A stretch of 64,000 nt of DNA from CBDAUN01 sp965214615 (GCA_965214615.1 OZ243952.1:2046001-2110000), one strand, 5' to 3'; shown: positions 16,977 to 25,873, numbered from the stretch's first letter. Made by a program: numbers and translations. The notes: generated by a model not told the origin, from the letters alone.

Positions 16977-18877
16977 TGCATTCGCTCTGCAATCCGGCGA
17001 GCAAACCTGCGATGACGCCGCCTGTGCCCGCTTGCTACCAATGCAAGACCTGCGATCCCGACAAGCAACGGCACCGCAACGACGTTGAGCAACACCGTAA
17101 TCGATTCGATTTGCTCGATGTCCCTGTGCAAATTGCGCCGCACGTCACGAAGCTCATTGCGCAATTCAAGCTGCCGCTGCCTGGCGCTTCGAAACTCCTG
17201 GCGCTGCTCCTCAGTGAGTATCAGGCTGCCGCTTTCGCCATTCTGACCTTCATTGAAGTCCGAAACCAGCTGGTCAATCCGTTTCAACTGGTCAATGAGT
17301 TGCTGCTCGTGCTGCAGAAATTCCAGTTCGGCGTTGCGCTGTATCTGTTGCAGCCGATCAAATGTCCGAAAGTAGCTGCCTCGCGCCCGGATTCCGATCA
17401 GCGCATCGTCTCCCACGAGATTGTCGACCGCATTTTCAATCAGCTGCCCGTTCGACGCAGTCGCCAGATTGACAATCGACTCGCCAAGTCTCTCGGACCG
17501 AACCCAGAAGTGATCCTGTAGAAAGTCGGTATCGCCGATCACGATAACGTTCACGCTGCCCCGTTCAATCATCTCGGCCGCTTGCGCAGTATCATCGTCG
17601 GGCGGTCCGTCCGGAAACGCAGTCACACCGGTCCCCCGAATTCGCACAGCAAGCACCTGCTGGTTGCCTTGCGCCTGATAGCTTCCAAGCAGCTGCCTGA
17701 TGTTGTCGATGCTTGAACCGATGTCGTAATCGTACAGCGCCGCTTCGGGAGTCGTCACGATCAGGGGCGTCAACTGCATTCCCGAATCGGAATTCAACTG
17801 CAGTGCGCCCGCCGAGGCAAAAATAATGTTGCCCAGATTCGCTGTCACCGAATCGGACTGGTTCAACTGTCCGGGCTGAATGTTCATCCAAACCGGATAC
17901 TCGATTGTCTGCCCCGTCGTTCCCTGCGGATCCAGCACCCGGGCGGCAACCGGCAAGTCGGCGACGATCCTGTCGCCGACCAGGGTCACGCCCCAGCCTT
18001 CGGTCAAGACGTCAAGATCGGAATTTGTATTGGATGAACTGATCTGAGGGACATTCTGCATCAGAACCGCATTGACTTCCGAGTGCGGATCAATCAGCAC
18101 AAGCAGGCTCTTGCCCTTCATTACGAACTGATCGATTTCAAAAATATCGCCTTGAGTCAGATTTTTGGGATGAATCAACACCAGCAAATCCAAATCGTCC
18201 GGCAGCGGCTCGCCTCTTGGGCGCAGAATACGCACTTCGTACAGGTCCTGCAACTGGCGAAAGAACAGCCAGGGATCCGGCGTGGCGCCGGCCAAAGGAG
18301 TGGCCGCCGACAAGCCCTGAACCGGAAGCGAACTGATGATTCCGATCACCTTTCGCTGCGGGTTTCCCAGACGATGAATCAGGCGCGTCAGTTCGTATTC
18401 GAGCAAGGGTTCGCGCTCCGGCGAAAAAACCGGAATGACCTGCCTTTCATCCAGCCCATTGGTTCCGGCCAGGCCGAAATATCCCAGTTCATCGCTGCGT
18501 GAAACAGGAAAACTCTGAATGCCGAAGCCTACGGCGCGATCCTCATCTTCGGAAAACGGTTCCGGCTCGATGACATCAAGTGTGATCTTTCCGTCGCTCA
18601 ATCGCTCGTATTCTCGGAGCAAATCCTCAATATGGGTGGCATAGGACGATATCGCCGGTAGCTTCACCAGCTGCGATCTGGAAATGAAAAGCCGAAGCAC
18701 GACCGGTTCGGACAGATTGGAAATGACTTCCTCGCTGCCGCCGGTGAGCGAGTAGATTTGATGCTCGGTGAAATCAATGCGTGCCGTCGGAAAGAAATGA
18801 TTTGTGGCTACATTGACAGCAAAGTATGCCAATACTGCAATTGCCATCATCCCAAGTCGGCTGGATCTGATATTCAT
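16973..18877 (-). CDS. GldG-like ABC transporter auxiliary protein
   Basis: A 634-aa protein of the Gldg/ABC-type uncharacterised transport family. It has an N-terminal membrane helix (residues about 8-28), then a long periplasmic region with HQIYSLTGGSEEVISNLSEP and VVLRLFISRSQ, and DDLDLLVLIHPKNLTQGDIF. A Gln/Glu-rich coiled coil follows (about 530-600), then a C-terminal helix (LLNVVAVPLLVGIAGLALVA) before a basic tail. I place the start at the ATG at 18877 because the 22 codons upstream look non-coding. In relatives the gene sits directly after a GldF-like permease. Here the permease lies 543 bases upstream. Confidence 0.8.
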   Translation of the reverse strand: MNIRSSRLGMMAIAVLAYFAVNVATNHFFPTARIDFTEHQIYSLTGGSEEVISNLSEPVVLRLFISRSQLVKLPAISSYATHIEDLLREYERLSDGKITLDVIEPEPFSEDEDRAVGFGIQSFPVSRSDELGYFGLAGTNGLDERQVIPVFSPEREPLLEYELTRLIHRLGNPQRKVIGIISSLPVQGLSAATPLAGATPDPWLFFRQLQDLYEVRILRPRGEPLPDDLDLLVLIHPKNLTQGDIFEIDQFVMKGKSLLVLIDPHSEVNAVLMQNVPQISSSNTNSDLDVLTEGWGVTLVGDRIVADLPVAARVLDPQGTTGQTIEYPVWMNIQPGQLNQSDSVTANLGNIIFASAGALQLNSDSGMQLTPLIVTTPEAALYDYDIGSSIDNIRQLLGSYQAQGNQQVLAVRIRGTGVTAFPDGPPDDDTAQAAEMIERGSVNVIVIGDTDFLQDHFWVRSERLGESIVNLATASNGQLIENAVDNLVGDDALIGIRARGSYFRTFDRLQQIQRNAELEFLQHEQQLIDQLKRIDQLVSDFNEGQNGESGSLILTEEQRQEFRSARQRQLELRNELRDVRRNLHRDIEQIESITVLLNVVAVPLLVGIAGLALVASGHRRRHRRFARRIAERMQ

Positions 18878-18902
18878 TGCTGCGTCGTCCCAGTGTAGCG
18901 TT

Positions 18903-19136
18903 TTACATCCATGACGCGCCGGGCGCAGAACATGGTGAAGCACAAGTAATTGGCCGATGCGAAATACTGCTCCTTCCCATGGCGTTAGATCGGTTCTTCG
19001 AGTTTCCTAACAGTTCGAAACTTTCGAGCAGAGCAGCACTGTCCTCGGCAAGCGCGAGACTCAGCTTCGCATGAACCTGCTCAGTCAGGCTGCTCCGAGC
19101 AAACAGGGTACGTTTTTTCAGTATTGCTGTTTTCAT
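18903..19136 (-). CDS. Small unidentified ORF in the Gld-locus gap
   Basis: A 77-codon frame from ATG at 19136, MKTAILKKRTLFARSSLTEQ, with a moderately helical acidic middle (LALAEDSAALLESFELL) and a Ser/Cys-rich C-terminus. I do not recognise it. A candidate -10 (TATACT on the minus strand at about 19197-19202) and overlapping palindromes lie 60-100 bases upstream. There is no strong Shine-Dalgarno. It could be a regulated small protein, a RiPP-like precursor or simply chance. Confidence 0.3.
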   Translation of the reverse strand: MKTAILKKRTLFARSSLTEQVHAKLSLALAEDSAALLESFELLGNSKNRSNAMGRSSISHRPITCASPCSAPGASWM

Positions 19137-19204
19137 CGATGGAGGCTCTAAATTTTCTTCAAATCGCAGGGTAGGCCCTGGCATTTGCGCTTGCAAGTAT
19201 AAAG

Positions 19205-19230
19205 TGGCGCATATATTTGCGCCAGGCGCA
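19205..19230. repeat. Overlapping palindromes, possible operator
   Basis: TGGCGCA (19205-19211) and TGCGCCA (19218-19224) form a perfect 7-bp inverted repeat around a 6-base AT spacer. TGCGCC-A-GGCGCA (19218-19230) is a second perfect palindrome sharing the middle half-site. Three alternating half-sites in 26 bases just upstream of a possible -10 look like a repressor site for the small minus-strand ORF. Confidence 0.45.
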
Positions 19231-19420
19231 TAAACTAACACTTACACTCATACACGGCCCCTTTTTTCGCCCACTTGGCGTATCTCGTCTTTGGCAGAGC
19301 AGGTCGTTGCATCCAATCGGGCCCAACCGGAGTTGAAGCAAAGGCGGATTGGCAATTTAAAACTGACGATGCGTGCATCAAATTAACGCGAAATTATCCG
19401 ACATTTACCGCTGACCGACA

Positions 19421-20164
19421 CTAGTCGTTCTTACGCGATTCGACAAATACGACCGTCAGATACAAGAAAAACACCACGGTAGACGCAAAGAAAACGAAAC
19501 TCGACAGCGATATTACGCCCTTGGTCAAAGCTTCGAACCTCGAAATGAAACTCATCGAGGTTATTGTCTCTAGAATTACATGCGGCAGGTATTCATGCAG
19601 GAATTCCTGAACAAATGAAATTCCGCCAATCATGAACACAAGGCATACCAGCACTGCCAGGACAAAGGAAATAACCTGATTCCTGGAAAACGCCGACATG
19701 CACGCGCTAATTCCAAGAAATGCCCCCGACATGATCCAGCTGCCGATATAGCCCGCAAGCGCCACCCCGTTGTCGGGTTCTCCGAGATAGTTCACCGTGA
19801 TCCAGATCGGCGTCGACAATGCCAGCGCAACCGCAGTGAATGTCCATGCGGCAAGAAATTTGCCAACCACCGCTTCGGCGACCATGACCGGCAGAGTCAG
19901 CAGCAGCTGGATCGTGCCTGATTTGCGCTCTTCGGACCACAGCCTCATGCCGAGCGCCGGAGCGAATATCAGATACAGCCACGGATGAAAATCAAAGAAT
20001 GACGTCAGATCAGCCTGTCCCCGGTCAAAAAAGCCGCCAATGTAGAACGTCATGATCGCGCTCAGTGCCAGAAATATGATCAGGAACACATACGCAATAG
20101 GCGTATGAAAATAGTCGGCAAGCTCGCGGCGATAGATCGCCAGACAGGGTGCGAATTGAATCAT
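19421..20164 (-). CDS. ABC-2 type permease, GldF-like
   Basis: A 247-aa integral membrane protein with six predicted helices. It begins with the typical IYRRELADYFHTPIAYVFLI. PALGMRLWSEERKSGTIQLL is the conserved cytoplasmic segment of ABC-2 permeases such as GldF and NosY, and it continues through LPVMVAEAVVGKFLAAW. Such permeases need a cytoplasmic ATPase, normally encoded just upstream (higher coordinates here), but the next gene is an unrelated SIR2-like gene. The partner is therefore elsewhere, lost or displaced. Confidence 0.85.
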   Translation of the reverse strand: MIQFAPCLAIYRRELADYFHTPIAYVFLIIFLALSAIMTFYIGGFFDRGQADLTSFFDFHPWLYLIFAPALGMRLWSEERKSGTIQLLLTLPVMVAEAVVGKFLAAWTFTAVALALSTPIWITVNYLGEPDNGVALAGYIGSWIMSGAFLGISACMSAFSRNQVISFVLAVLVCLVFMIGGISFVQEFLHEYLPHVILETITSMSFISRFEALTKGVISLSSFVFFASTVVFFLYLTVVFVESRKND

Positions 20165-20447
20165 CTTCCGAGTAAGCGAGGTCGTTACCGAGCCTCGCTC
20201 CTAACAGATCCGAACGTACGCAATTGGCACATTTGGTTCCTCATACAACAGGTTCGCTCAGCACGCATGAGTTCGAATCTGCGATGCTCAGTGCACTGAC
20301 ATGATGTGCGCGGTTGACCGACAGATGAAGATGTTTTTGGTCGACACACTACGACTTGACTTGAGCATAACTCTGCATGAACGCAGTCCGCATAGCCCTC
20401 CCCCTATGTGCGAATAAAGGTGACGAAAACAAACCTCGCGACTTGAG
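20165..20447. other. Gap where the ABC ATPase gene would be expected
   Basis: About 280 bases with no recognisable gene between the permease and the SIR2-like gene. In related loci an ATP-binding subunit gene precedes the permease. No Walker A, signature or Walker B remnant was seen in any frame. Confidence 0.4.
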
Positions 20448-21359
20448 TTACGTTCCTACCATATTTGACCAGACCTTACTGCTATAAAGATCACAATATT
20501 CATCAACTTCCTTAAGCTCAACCCCAACAGATTTCAGGAATAATTCTTTACCATCACTAATCTCTGCACATTTGTTTATGAAATACCATGCGTCTTGGCG
20601 ATCACCGTCGTTGCTCATAAAATATTTCTTTCTTTCAATCAGCAACCATCGCAAAAATACTTCGTCCATACCCAGAGATAAACCAACAAATACTAAAGGT
20701 CGAGTCATCATAATTTGCAAAAACGTATCTTTTCCTGGCCATCTTGTGATACCTTCAGGCGCACGCAAGCTTTTACAATCGTTCTGATATATCCAGTTCC
20801 GTGCTCTGTGTACAGAACCCATGTAATGAGTCAACCCTAATCGGACACTGCGACTATAATTTTGCATTCCATTTATGTGCCAAATGCCGAACCCTGAATT
20901 AGGGTCAGTCAATTTTTCGGGTGCGTAATAACACTCCCACGGATAGTAATCTGTAAAGCCCCTGGTAATGGTCTTGTGCATTGGCGGACTTCCAATGGCT
21001 TCAGACATTGACGTATCAAAATTTGTCGTCAAAATTGGAATGCCTTTCTCAACACAATACTCAACAATTATTTTATGATGCGATTTGGGTCGCAAATTCG
21101 ACATTGACTCGCAAAATTCTTTCTGAAGATCGACTTTTGCATTACCAATTTCATTCAGATCTAGAATATCAAAGAATTCCGTCAATGAAAGGCCGCTCTT
21201 TGGAAACTGAATTTCGTTGCGATTATGTTTCTTAGCAAGTTTGTTCAAGAGTTCAATCCACGAATTCTCACTAGGTTTATCGCCATATCGATTGATGCCG
21301 TTACCTATCACCAATGCTAACTCTTGACCTCGACTATCCAACAATTTCTTTAACGACAT
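20448..21359 (-). CDS. SIR2-like domain protein (orphan, possible NADase/defence)
   Basis: A 303-aa protein with an NAD-binding SIR2-like fold. LVIGNGINRYG (16-26) is the nucleotide loop. PILTTNFDTSMSEA (about 108-121) carries the conserved Asn and Asp, IWHINGMQ (159-166) carries the catalytic-type His, and FVGLSLGMDE (224-233) closes the site. Stand-alone SIR2-like proteins of this kind occur in antiphage systems where they deplete NAD+ (known for ThsA, DSR and SIR2-associated systems). No partner such as TIR, Argonaute or HerA is adjacent. The gene is visibly more AT-rich than the flanking housekeeping genes, suggesting transfer. Confidence 0.75.
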   Translation of the reverse strand: MSLKKLLDSRGQELALVIGNGINRYGDKPSENSWIELLNKLAKKHNRNEIQFPKSGLSLTEFFDILDLNEIGNAKVDLQKEFCESMSNLRPKSHHKIIVEYCVEKGIPILTTNFDTSMSEAIGSPPMHKTITRGFTDYYPWECYYAPEKLTDPNSGFGIWHINGMQNYSRSVRLGLTHYMGSVHRARNWIYQNDCKSLRAPEGITRWPGKDTFLQIMMTRPLVFVGLSLGMDEVFLRWLLIERKKYFMSNDGDRQDAWYFINKCAEISDGKELFLKSVGVELKEVDEYCDLYSSKVWSNMVGT

Positions 21360-21670
21360 GCTGTCTTATCTCTTTCCTAGTGTTCTGATTTTTACAACGA
21401 CTTCAACAATTCATTCAAGATCTTGGTCAATTTAAACAATTTGAGATTTTCCATCACAAACTTTGAGATACTGTCTGATCGCCATATCCAGTTCTAGCAT
21501 GGTGCGATACGATACGAGCCAAATGAGTATTTTGCGGGAAAATCTGCTATAAATCGGAGAGAGGTTGCCTAGGTCGCCGCTTAGTGTCGCACCCACTCAC
21601 GCACTACTTTATACAATACCTCCCGCATGCGGCAGCACTATCCTCAAGGTTTAGTTCATAGTTGCCAACT
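21360..21670. other. AT-rich intergenic stretch upstream of the SIR2-like gene
   Basis: About 310 bases, AT-rich, between the SIR2-like gene and the small secreted-protein gene, both on the minus strand. It must hold the SIR2-gene promoter, but I could not define a convincing -35/-10 pair and see no other gene. Confidence 0.35.
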
Positions 21671-22123
21671 TTAAAATGCCGATATGCTACCTTTACAATG
21701 ATCTGAATATAGAAGGCTCAGGGCTCTTCCAATGCGCTCAACATTGGCTGCTGGAGAAGATATTGACCAAGATGTATACGATTGGTGACTATTTTGAATT
21801 CCTGGAGTCCATGTAACCGCTACTGGCTTTGGACCAGAAATCGTAATGACGTTACGCCATTCGCTGTAACCCGAATCGAACTGACGTCCAACTAATATTG
21901 TATCGGGAACAACATTGTTCCAATAAACGTTCGTCACGTCAAAAAAATACTCGCCTGTTGTCACACAATTTTCCCGGTCAATAATTTTTTCTAAGGCAGG
22001 TTCGTACGGGTCGCCGGTATACAAATAATTAATAACCTGTTGGAAAGTGTCGGTCTCTGCACTTGCGGCAGGGATGCCAAATCCGAGCACTACTGCGACT
22101 ATTGCTATATTTATCATCTTCAT
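21671..22123 (-). CDS. Small secreted hypothetical protein
   Basis: A 150-aa protein with a clear Sec signal peptide: MKMINIAIVAVVLGFGIPAASAETD, cleavage probably after ASA. The mature part (about 128 aa) is rich in Tyr, Trp, Ser and Asn, with two Cys (in RENCVTTGEYF and SDHCKGS) that could form a disulfide. I do not recognise the family. A purine-rich GGAAACTCTC precedes the ATG. It shares the AT-rich pocket with the SIR2-like gene. Confidence 0.6.
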   Translation of the reverse strand: MKMINIAIVAVVLGFGIPAASAETDTFQQVINYLYTGDPYEPALEKIIDRENCVTTGEYFFDVTNVYWNNVVPDTILVGRQFDSGYSEWRNVITISGPKPVAVTWTPGIQNSHQSYTSWSISSPAANVERIGRALSLLYSDHCKGSISAF

Positions 22124-22151
22124 GAGAGTTTCCTTATATCCAGTTGAACTA

Positions 22152-22200
22152 AATATTAAGGTTAGTGTCGGCGCGAAGCGGTGACTCTAATCTTAATATT
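22152..22200 (+). repeat. 14-bp inverted repeat, RNA hairpin on the plus strand
   Basis: AATATTAAGGTTAG (22152-22165) pairs with CTAATCTTAATATT (22187-22200) around a 21-base GC-rich loop. As plus-strand RNA all 14 positions pair (one G-U). On the minus strand one position would mismatch, hinting that the plus transcript is the selected one. Confidence 0.6.
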
Positions 22201-22207
22201 ATCTGTC

Positions 22208-22229
22208 ATAATGCCGACCTCGGCATTAT
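22208..22229. repeat. 10-bp perfect palindrome, terminator- or operator-like
   Basis: ATAATGCCGA-CC-TCGGCATTAT forms a near-continuous palindrome, followed on the plus strand by TTCATATT. It could be a weak terminator or a protein-binding site upstream of the secreted-protein gene (minus) or gshA (plus). Confidence 0.45.
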
Positions 22230-22636
22230 TTCATATTACGTACGATCGAATTAGCGATCAACCATCTCGAGCTTTGCGAGCTTGGCCGTGTGCGCGGACA
22301 TGGTCGCCGAGGATTCGTCCGCGCGATTGCCTTTCGATGCTCGTAGCCAACCTAAAAGCCAATGGGCAGGATACTACGCGATAAAAGGCGCAACGAACTG
22401 GCCTGTCAGGAACGACTTCGCGCGGCCTAATGTGCCGAGCGACAATCAACAATGAAAAATTTTGCTCTGAAATCGTCCATTTTTTCCTTTGCGGTCGTCT
22501 CAATATTCATTTTTTATCATCCCCGTATCGTTTTGAACCTAAAATCGGGGTGTTCTGACAGGCACCATATATTCTGCACTTTGCTTTGACGCACCGCGCA
22601 ATTGCAATTCGGTTTGACACAACAAATTAGGCAACG

Positions 22637-24193
22637 ATGACAACTTTCAGCCAGCAATTGGACCTGTTGGAAAAGCGGGCTCGAGAAATTATCCCCTTCA
22701 TCCGCAGAGGCATCGAAAAGGAAAGTCTTCGCATCACAGCCGACGGGCGCCTGTCCCAGCGCGACCATCCCGAAACACTCGGTTCTGCGCTGACGCATCC
22801 ATCGATAACGACCGACTATTCCGAAGCGCTGATCGAGCTGGTGACTCCGACATTCACCACGGTTGAAGAAACACTCGATTGCCTCGACGAACTGCACCGC
22901 GTGGTGTATCACAACTGTCCCGACGAGATGCTATGGGTCAACAGCCTGCCTTGCCTGCTGGGCGACGAAAGCGAAATTCCGATTGCCAAATTCGGCACCT
23001 CCAACGTCGGGCGCATGAAGCACATCTACCGCCGCGGCCTCGAACTGCGCTACGGTCGCAAAATGCAAACCATCGCCGGAATTCACTACAACGTATCCGT
23101 GCCGAACGCGTTCTGGGAACTGCAGATGCAAAGCCGGAAAGACAGTCTGCAGGACATCGCCTCAAACGGATATATGGCGGGAGTTCGCAACTTTCACCGC
23201 TACTGCTGGCTTCTGTTCTATCTGTTCGGCGCCTCCCCGGCTGCGTGCCGTTCATTCTTCGGCAATGTCGATACCTCCAGACTTTCGGAATTTTCAACGC
23301 ACACGCTATACGGGCCTTACGCGACCTCGATGCGGATGAGCGACATCGGCTATCGCAACCCTGTTCAATCGGAAATACACGTCGATCACAATTCGGTCGA
23401 ACGCTACGCTGAAACGCTAAGCCGCAATACGACAACGCCGTATCCCAAATATGTTGAGCACGGCATCAAGCGCAACGGCGAATACATCCAGCTGAATCCG
23501 AACCTGCTTCAGATCGAGAACGAATACTACTCCGTCATCAGACCGAAACGAACCATCCGGCCGCACGAAACTCCAACCCGGGCCTTAAAGGAGCGCGGGG
23601 TGGAGTATCTGGAACTGCGCTGCCTCGACCTAGACCCCTATTCGCCAATCGGCATTTCGTCCGCCCAGGCGCGGTTCCTAGACCTGTTCGTAGTCTACTG
23701 CCTGCTCAGGCCGAGCCCCATGTTCACCACCGAGCATCCGAAAACGATCGCGCAAAACAAGAACACCGCCGTTATCGCGGGGCGCAAGCCGGGACAAACC
23801 CTGGTAAAGAACGGCACTCAGCAGACCCTGTCATCCTGGGGCCGCCAGCTGCTAGGCGAAATCATGCTCATCGCCGAAATCTTTGACGATGCGCTGGACA
23901 GCAACTTATATGTCGAGACGGTTCGATCCCAGCACGATGCCCTGACAGATTCTCAGCTCACGCCGGCAGCCAGAATTCTTGACGAGTTGCGAAGCGGTGA
24001 AGAGGCTTTCTTCGATTTCGCGATGCGCAAGGCCAACGAAGCCAGAACTGTGTTCACGGCGCGCGGAATTTCACCCGAAGTGCTCGGTAAATACGGTGAA
24101 TTGGCTGCCGAGTCGGTGCGCATGCAGCATGCGATTGAGGAAAGCGACAGCGGTGACTTCGAGAATTTCCTTGCCGCCTATTTTTCCCAGTAG
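22637..24193 (+). CDS. gshA: Glutamate--cysteine ligase (gammaproteobacterial type)
   Basis: Catalyses ATP-dependent joining of glutamate and cysteine, the first and limiting step of glutathione synthesis. 518 aa, matching E. coli GshA length. Motifs include RRGIEKESLRI near the N-terminus, TTDYSEALIELVTP, MQTIAGIHYNVSVP and YLELRCLDLDPYSPIGI. No gshB is adjacent. It converges on ghrA with about 30 bases between, and the glyoxalase remnant that uses glutathione lies 1.7 kb downstream. Confidence 0.95.
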   Translation: MTTFSQQLDLLEKRAREIIPFIRRGIEKESLRITADGRLSQRDHPETLGSALTHPSITTDYSEALIELVTPTFTTVEETLDCLDELHRVVYHNCPDEMLWVNSLPCLLGDESEIPIAKFGTSNVGRMKHIYRRGLELRYGRKMQTIAGIHYNVSVPNAFWELQMQSRKDSLQDIASNGYMAGVRNFHRYCWLLFYLFGASPAACRSFFGNVDTSRLSEFSTHTLYGPYATSMRMSDIGYRNPVQSEIHVDHNSVERYAETLSRNTTTPYPKYVEHGIKRNGEYIQLNPNLLQIENEYYSVIRPKRTIRPHETPTRALKERGVEYLELRCLDLDPYSPIGISSAQARFLDLFVVYCLLRPSPMFTTEHPKTIAQNKNTAVIAGRKPGQTLVKNGTQQTLSSWGRQLLGEIMLIAEIFDDALDSNLYVETVRSQHDALTDSQLTPAARILDELRSGEEAFFDFAMRKANEARTVFTARGISPEVLGKYGELAAESVRMQHAIEESDSGDFENFLAAYFSQ

Positions 24194-24224
24194 GACGAAT
24201 TCGTAACTTCGAGCAAACTGTACG

Positions 24225-25160
24225 TCAATAGCCGCGTCCCGCCGAGGCAAGGTGTCCAGGCGGCACAGGCAGGCCTTTTTCCAGCCGATCCAGATTCTCC
24301 AGCAATACCTGCGCCCCTGTTCGCGGATCAGGCTTGCTGGCACAATGCGGCGTCACCGTGATATTCGGCTCATGCCAGAACGGATGCTCTTCGGGCAGCG
24401 GTTCCTGCCGGAACACGTCAAGAACCGCACCGGCAATTTGCCCGCTGCGCACAGCGTCGATCAGCGCATCATCGTCAATCACTTCGCCGCGCCCGCAGTT
24501 AATAAGATAGGATCCTGCCGGCAGCATTGCCAGAGCTTCACGATTCAGCAAATTGTCAGTCGATGCAGTTCTAGGCATAATCGCAACAAGCGTATCGGTG
24601 CGACCCAGAAATTCGGGCAGCTCTCCGGCGCCTGCAAATGAAGCCACGTTCGGAACATTTTTGCGGGTATTGCTGAACCCCGCCACATCAAAACCCAGCG
24701 CTACAAGGGCTTGCGCGCACGCTAGGCCCAAGGTGCCAAGCCCCAGAATACCGACCCTGGTATCGGAAGCCACCTTCATCTGAAAGTGAAACGGGTGGCT
24801 CCAGTCCCGGTCGGCGTATTTGGATGTATGGATGTGAAACCCGATGACGTGATGCACGACATAGGTCACGATTCCATTGGTCAGGCCGGGGTCAACCATC
24901 CGCACAATCGGCAGATGATTGATCTTCGGATCGGACAGAAGGTCTTCGACCCCTGCCCACATCGACAGTATGCCCTTAAGATTCGGAAACTGCGCGAGCG
25001 CCCCCTCCGGGGGCCGGGCGACTATGGCGTACTCCACCTGCTCGGCATTTCCGATGTCCGGCCAGACCCGGATGTCCAAATCAGGCGCGCGCAGCGAAAG
25101 CTCAGAGAGCCACTGCGACGCCCCTTCCGCCGTTGTGGCAAAAACAACCGCTCCTGCCAT
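24225..25160 (-). CDS. ghrA: Glyoxylate/hydroxypyruvate reductase A
   Basis: A 311-aa D-isomer-specific 2-hydroxyacid dehydrogenase of the GhrA branch, reducing glyoxylate and hydroxypyruvate with NADPH. The Rossmann segment is VGILGLGTLGLACAQALVAL. The active-site elements are INCGRGEVIDDDAL (Arg), the following Glu region VLDVFRQEPLPEEHPFW, and the His in ITVTPHCASKP. Residues 1-100 form the catalytic-domain half with SMWAGVEDLL typical of GhrA. It follows the FKBP gene by 20 bases on the same strand. Confidence 0.9.
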   Translation of the reverse strand: MAGAVVFATTAEGASQWLSELSLRAPDLDIRVWPDIGNAEQVEYAIVARPPEGALAQFPNLKGILSMWAGVEDLLSDPKINHLPIVRMVDPGLTNGIVTYVVHHVIGFHIHTSKYADRDWSHPFHFQMKVASDTRVGILGLGTLGLACAQALVALGFDVAGFSNTRKNVPNVASFAGAGELPEFLGRTDTLVAIMPRTASTDNLLNREALAMLPAGSYLINCGRGEVIDDDALIDAVRSGQIAGAVLDVFRQEPLPEEHPFWHEPNITVTPHCASKPDPRTGAQVLLENLDRLEKGLPVPPGHLASAGRGY

Positions 25161-25180
25161 CCCTGCTCCGTTATTGAAAC

Positions 25181-25873
25181 CTATTGAATCTCAAGCAGTT
25201 CAATGTCGAATATCAGCGTCGCACCAGGCGGAATCACCGGCGGGGCGCCTTCAGCGCCATAGCCAAGCTCAGGCGGCAGGACGATAGTCCATTTCGATCC
25301 CACAGACATCAACTGCAACGCTTCCTGCCAGCCTGGAATAATGCCCATCAATTTGAATGTGGTCGGAGCGTTTCGCGAAAACGAACTGTCAAATTCGGTT
25401 CCGTCTACAAGACGCCCCCGGTAATGCACTACGACGGTGTCGGTTATCTTCGGACTATCACCCGATCCATTCGCATAGACCTTGTAAAGCAGCCCGCTTG
25501 CGGTCGACTTGACGCCGTCCTTTTTTGAAAATTCTTCTCGCATGTTGTCTCCTTGCTCGGTGACAGCGCTCATGGAAGCCATTCTTTCGGTCTCCATTGC
25601 CGCGGTCATTTCTGCAACTGCCGTGGCAATCTCGTCATTGGTCAGTCGCGGGGGGTTCTGGTTCAAAATATCTTCAAGCGCCAAAATGAACGCATCGGGC
25701 TGAATTTGCAAATCCGAGTTCACAAGATCGCGCGCCACGTTCAACCCGACTGCGTAGCTGAACCGTGCCTCGACACCGCTCAGATCCACCTCTTGCGCGT
25801 GCACGCCAGTCAATGGCGCTGCTGCGATAAGGGCTAAAGCCGCCGATGCGGCAGCCTGTTGCATTCTCTTCAT
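25181..25873 (-). CDS. FKBP-type peptidyl-prolyl cis-trans isomerase, FkpA/Mip-like
   Basis: A 230-aa periplasmic or outer-membrane-associated folding factor. The N-terminal signal peptide MKRMQQAAASAALALIAAAP ends near GVHAQE. Residues about 30-115 form the helical dimerisation domain (FSYAVGLNVARDLVNSDLQI). The FKBP domain follows with VVHYRGRLVDGTEFDSSF, IPGWQEALQLMSVGSKW and PPELGYGAEGAPPVIPPGAT. It ends FDIELLEIQ, as in Mip/FkpA. It lies upstream of ghrA on the same strand. Confidence 0.93.
   Translation of the reverse strand: MKRMQQAAASAALALIAAAPLTGVHAQEVDLSGVEARFSYAVGLNVARDLVNSDLQIQPDAFILALEDILNQNPPRLTNDEIATAVAEMTAAMETERMASMSAVTEQGDNMREEFSKKDGVKSTASGLLYKVYANGSGDSPKITDTVVVHYRGRLVDGTEFDSSFSRNAPTTFKLMGIIPGWQEALQLMSVGSKWTIVLPPELGYGAEGAPPVIPPGATLIFDIELLEIQ

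Larger units (their letters stand above)
22124..22636. other. Intergenic region with stacked inverted repeats upstream of gshA
   Basis: About 510 bases without a recognisable gene. It contains a 14-bp stem (22152-22200) and, eight bases later, a 10-bp palindrome (22208-22229), both described separately. The gshA ATG at 22637 has no strong Shine-Dalgarno; GGCAACG lies just before it. Confidence 0.5.
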
